A stretch of DNA of 64,000 nucleotides from NCBI GenBank assembly GCA_963747735.1, contig CAVVGE010000009.1, positions 1 to 64,000 of the forward strand, in the 5' to 3' direction. This stretch comes from AP-15 sp963747735 (GTDB lineage: Bacteria; Pseudomonadota; Alphaproteobacteria; ATCC43930; CGMCC-115725). The position numbers and the translations under genes are program-made. How positions within the stretch are numbered: position 1 is the stretch's first letter; each line of letters opens with the position of its first letter. Under the pieces are notes generated by a model. It saw nothing but the letters and a program-made list of their open reading frames with translations, had not been told where the DNA came from and ran no database searches. Below, one piece after another: positions 62,481 to 64,000 of this stretch.

Positions 62481-63773
62481 ATGAGGGCAAACGCCGCGCT
62501 CGACGAGACCGGGCCGCCGACCGGTCGGAAGTTGCTCCAGGTGCTGGGGCCGGGCCTGATCACCGGGGCCGCCGATGACGATCCCAGCGGCATCGCTACC
62601 TATTCACAGGTTGGCGCGCAATTCGGGTACGGCCTGGCTTGGACGCTGGTATTCAGCTACCCACTGATGGTGGCAATCCAGCAAATCAGCGCGCGGATCG
62701 GCCGCGTCACCGGCTTTGGCATCGCCGGCAATCTGCGCCGGCACTATTCGCCGTGGTTGTCAGGTGGCATCGTCCTGCTGCTGTTGTCCGCCAATCTGAT
62801 CAACCTGGGCGCCGATCTGGGGGCGATGGGGGCGGCGCTGAAGCTGATGATCGGCGGCCCAGCGCTACTTTATGTCGTGTTGTTCGGTGCGCTCTCGGCT
62901 GGCTTGCAGATCTTCACCCGCTACGCGCGCTATATCTCCATCCTGAAATGGGGATGCCTGTCGCTGTTCAGCTATGTGATCTGCGCCTTCGTCGTGCACG
63001 TGGCCTGGGGTGAGGTGGCCTTGGCCATCGTTTGGCCGCCGCTGTCGTTCAAGGCGGAGTATCTGATGGCGGTCGTCGCCGTGCTCGGCACCACGATCAG
63101 CCCTTACCTGTTCTTCTGGCAGGCGGGCCAGGAGGTCGAAGGCACCAAGGAGGGCGCCGGCGCCCTCCCGTTGACCCGCGCGCCGGAACAGGCAGCCGGC
63201 GAATTCACCCGCATCCGCATCGATACCTATATCGGCATGGGGATATCCAATCTCATCGCCCTGTTCATCGTCATCACCACCGCGGCGACGTTGAACGCGC
63301 ATGGCGTGACCCAGATCCAGACTTCCGCGCAGGCGGCTGAAGCGCTGCGGGCGGTGGCCGGACCGCTAACCTTCGCGGTATTCGCTGCTGGCATCATCGG
63401 CACCGGCATGCTGGCGCTGCCGGCGCTGGCGGGTTCGGCGGCCTATGCGTTGGGCGAGACGCTCTCCTGGCATGTCGGCCTGGCGCGACTGCCGCTGCGC
63501 GCCAAGGCGTTTTACGCGACCATCGCGGTGGGCATGGTGCTGGGCGTGGCGCTGAACTTCTCCGCCATAGATCCAATCCGGGCGCTCTATTGGAGCGCGG
63601 TGCTGAACGGCGTGGTTGCGGTGCCGGTAATGGTCATGATGATGCGACTGACCATGCGACAGTCGATCATGGCGGGATTCACGCTCCCGTTGCCGCTGCG
63701 AGTGATGGGCTGGCTGGCCACCGCAACGATGGCGGCCACGGTCGTCGCGATGATCGGGTCGTGGCTGGAATAA
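62481..63773 (+). CDS. NRAMP-like divalent metal/ion transporter with non-canonical metal site
   Basis: This 430-aa protein has about 11 hydrophobic segments. The fold of NRAMP/SLC11 is evident: PGLITGAADDDPSGIATYSQ in TM1 and AVLGTTISPYLFFWQAGQEV in TM6. In canonical NRAMPs TM1 has D-P-G-N and TM6 has M-P-H, which ligand Mn/Fe. Here the corresponding text is D-P-S-G and S-P-Y, so the Asn, Met and His ligands are missing. This is the pattern of the uncharacterised NRAMP-related group, which may carry Mg, Al or another substrate. Inner membrane. Start ATG 62481 has GGAGG 6 nt upstream. Confidence 0.8.
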   Translation: MRANAALDETGPPTGRKLLQVLGPGLITGAADDDPSGIATYSQVGAQFGYGLAWTLVFSYPLMVAIQQISARIGRVTGFGIAGNLRRHYSPWLSGGIVLLLLSANLINLGADLGAMGAALKLMIGGPALLYVVLFGALSAGLQIFTRYARYISILKWGCLSLFSYVICAFVVHVAWGEVALAIVWPPLSFKAEYLMAVVAVLGTTISPYLFFWQAGQEVEGTKEGAGALPLTRAPEQAAGEFTRIRIDTYIGMGISNLIALFIVITTAATLNAHGVTQIQTSAQAAEALRAVAGPLTFAVFAAGIIGTGMLALPALAGSAAYALGETLSWHVGLARLPLRAKAFYATIAVGMVLGVALNFSAIDPIRALYWSAVLNGVVAVPVMVMMMRLTMRQSIMAGFTLPLPLRVMGWLATATMAATVVAMIGSWLE

Positions 63774-63947
63774 CAGGCCTCGCTGGCGCCGTCCTGCATC
63801 CCATTCTCGACCCCTTGGCGTTCCCGTTACAGATCGATGCCCAAGCCCAGGCCGGCCGGGGAGTAGATCCGAACCATCGATCTGCGGATCGTAGAATGGG
63901 AGAATGGGGTTGATCGATCGGCGCGCGGTCTAGTGGCGGATGCACGC

Positions 63948-64000
63948 ATGACGCTGCCGCACTTTCTGTTCAGCGAGTTTGACGCCCATCTCCGAACCGG
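63948..64000 (+). CDS. Possible partial gene running off the window
   Basis: A frame starts ATG at 63948 (MTLPHFLFSEFDAHLRTG) and is still open at the end of the window. Too short to assign. The 170 bases before it (63774-63947) carry no recognisable gene; a short repeat of GAATGGG occurs there. Confidence 0.25.
   Translation, partial: MTLPHFLFSEFDAHLRT

Noticed and set aside
1..64000. tRNA, rRNA, riboswitch or replication origin
   Set aside because: I scanned for CCA-ended cloverleaf-like text, rRNA landmarks and DnaA-box clusters and saw none. A covariance-model search would be needed to exclude them fully.

Overview
The window is high-GC DNA with dense, mostly opposed gene blocks. I infer an alphaproteobacterium, probably Rhodospirillales or Acetobacteraceae. 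The inference rests on general gene flavour (GMC/gluconate dehydrogenase-type oxidoreductases, tripartite-style catabolic genes, IS1595/IS630/IS3 remnants), not on any marker gene. I saw no rRNA, tRNA or CRISPR array.

Region 1 (1-16.6 kb) is an accessory catabolic block. Intact genes include a TauD/TfdA dioxygenase, a ketopantoate-reductase-like enzyme, a FAD aromatic monooxygenase, a sulfurtransferase, a Bcr/CflA-type MFS pump, an HSL-family esterase, two paralogous small cupins and an amidohydrolase. They are interleaved with short gene remnants: methyltransferase, DUF1801, Fpg/Nei, dienelactone hydrolase, hydantoinase A and B, GNAT, MATE, a scrambled citrate-lyase-beta gene, a triply frameshifted alcohol dehydrogenase and a polysaccharide deacetylase.

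Region 2 (16.6-41.3 kb) is the centrepiece: a roughly 24 kb minus-strand operon encoding an extracellular contractile injection system (eCIS, Afp/PVC-like). From upstream to downstream it encodes a pseudo-receiver protein, sheath, tube, a zinc-ribbon protein, a proline-rich protein, a DUF4255 cap, an AAA+ ATPase, a small protein, CIS-tube adaptor, LysM protein, spike (gpD-like then gpV-like), PAAR-like tip, gp25-like protein, two large baseplate J-like proteins (one frameshifted), a tail-I-like protein, DUF6519, a DUF6734 glycosyltransferase-like protein and a DUF4157 HExxH protein that is a candidate cargo. Most adjacent genes overlap by 4 nt or lie within about 35 nt. A NarL/LuxR-type regulator converges on the 3' end.

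Region 3 (41.3-46.4 kb) is a graveyard of insertion sequences: IS110, IS1595 (two), IS630 and IS3 pieces plus an AbiEi antitoxin remnant. Three of the transposase genes (IS1595, IS630, IS3) each carry a 23-bp REP-like palindrome. In all three, removing exactly 23 bp restores the reading frame.

Region 4 (46.4-64 kb) holds a DUF2945 protein, a cytochrome-b/molybdopterin oxidoreductase fusion, an SDR, two SMP-30 lactonases (one with a nonsense codon), cupin, DoxX, VOC and two GMC genes (one truncated), a ThDP enzyme with a nonsense codon and a frameshift, a frameshifted glycogen-debranching-type glycosidase, PRC-barrel proteins, a 26-aa DUF3309 protein and an NRAMP-like transporter with a non-canonical metal site. 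Many otherwise well-conserved genes carry a single indel, often in a homopolymer, or a single stop codon. Either the locus is decaying or the assembly contains indel errors; the sequence alone cannot decide.
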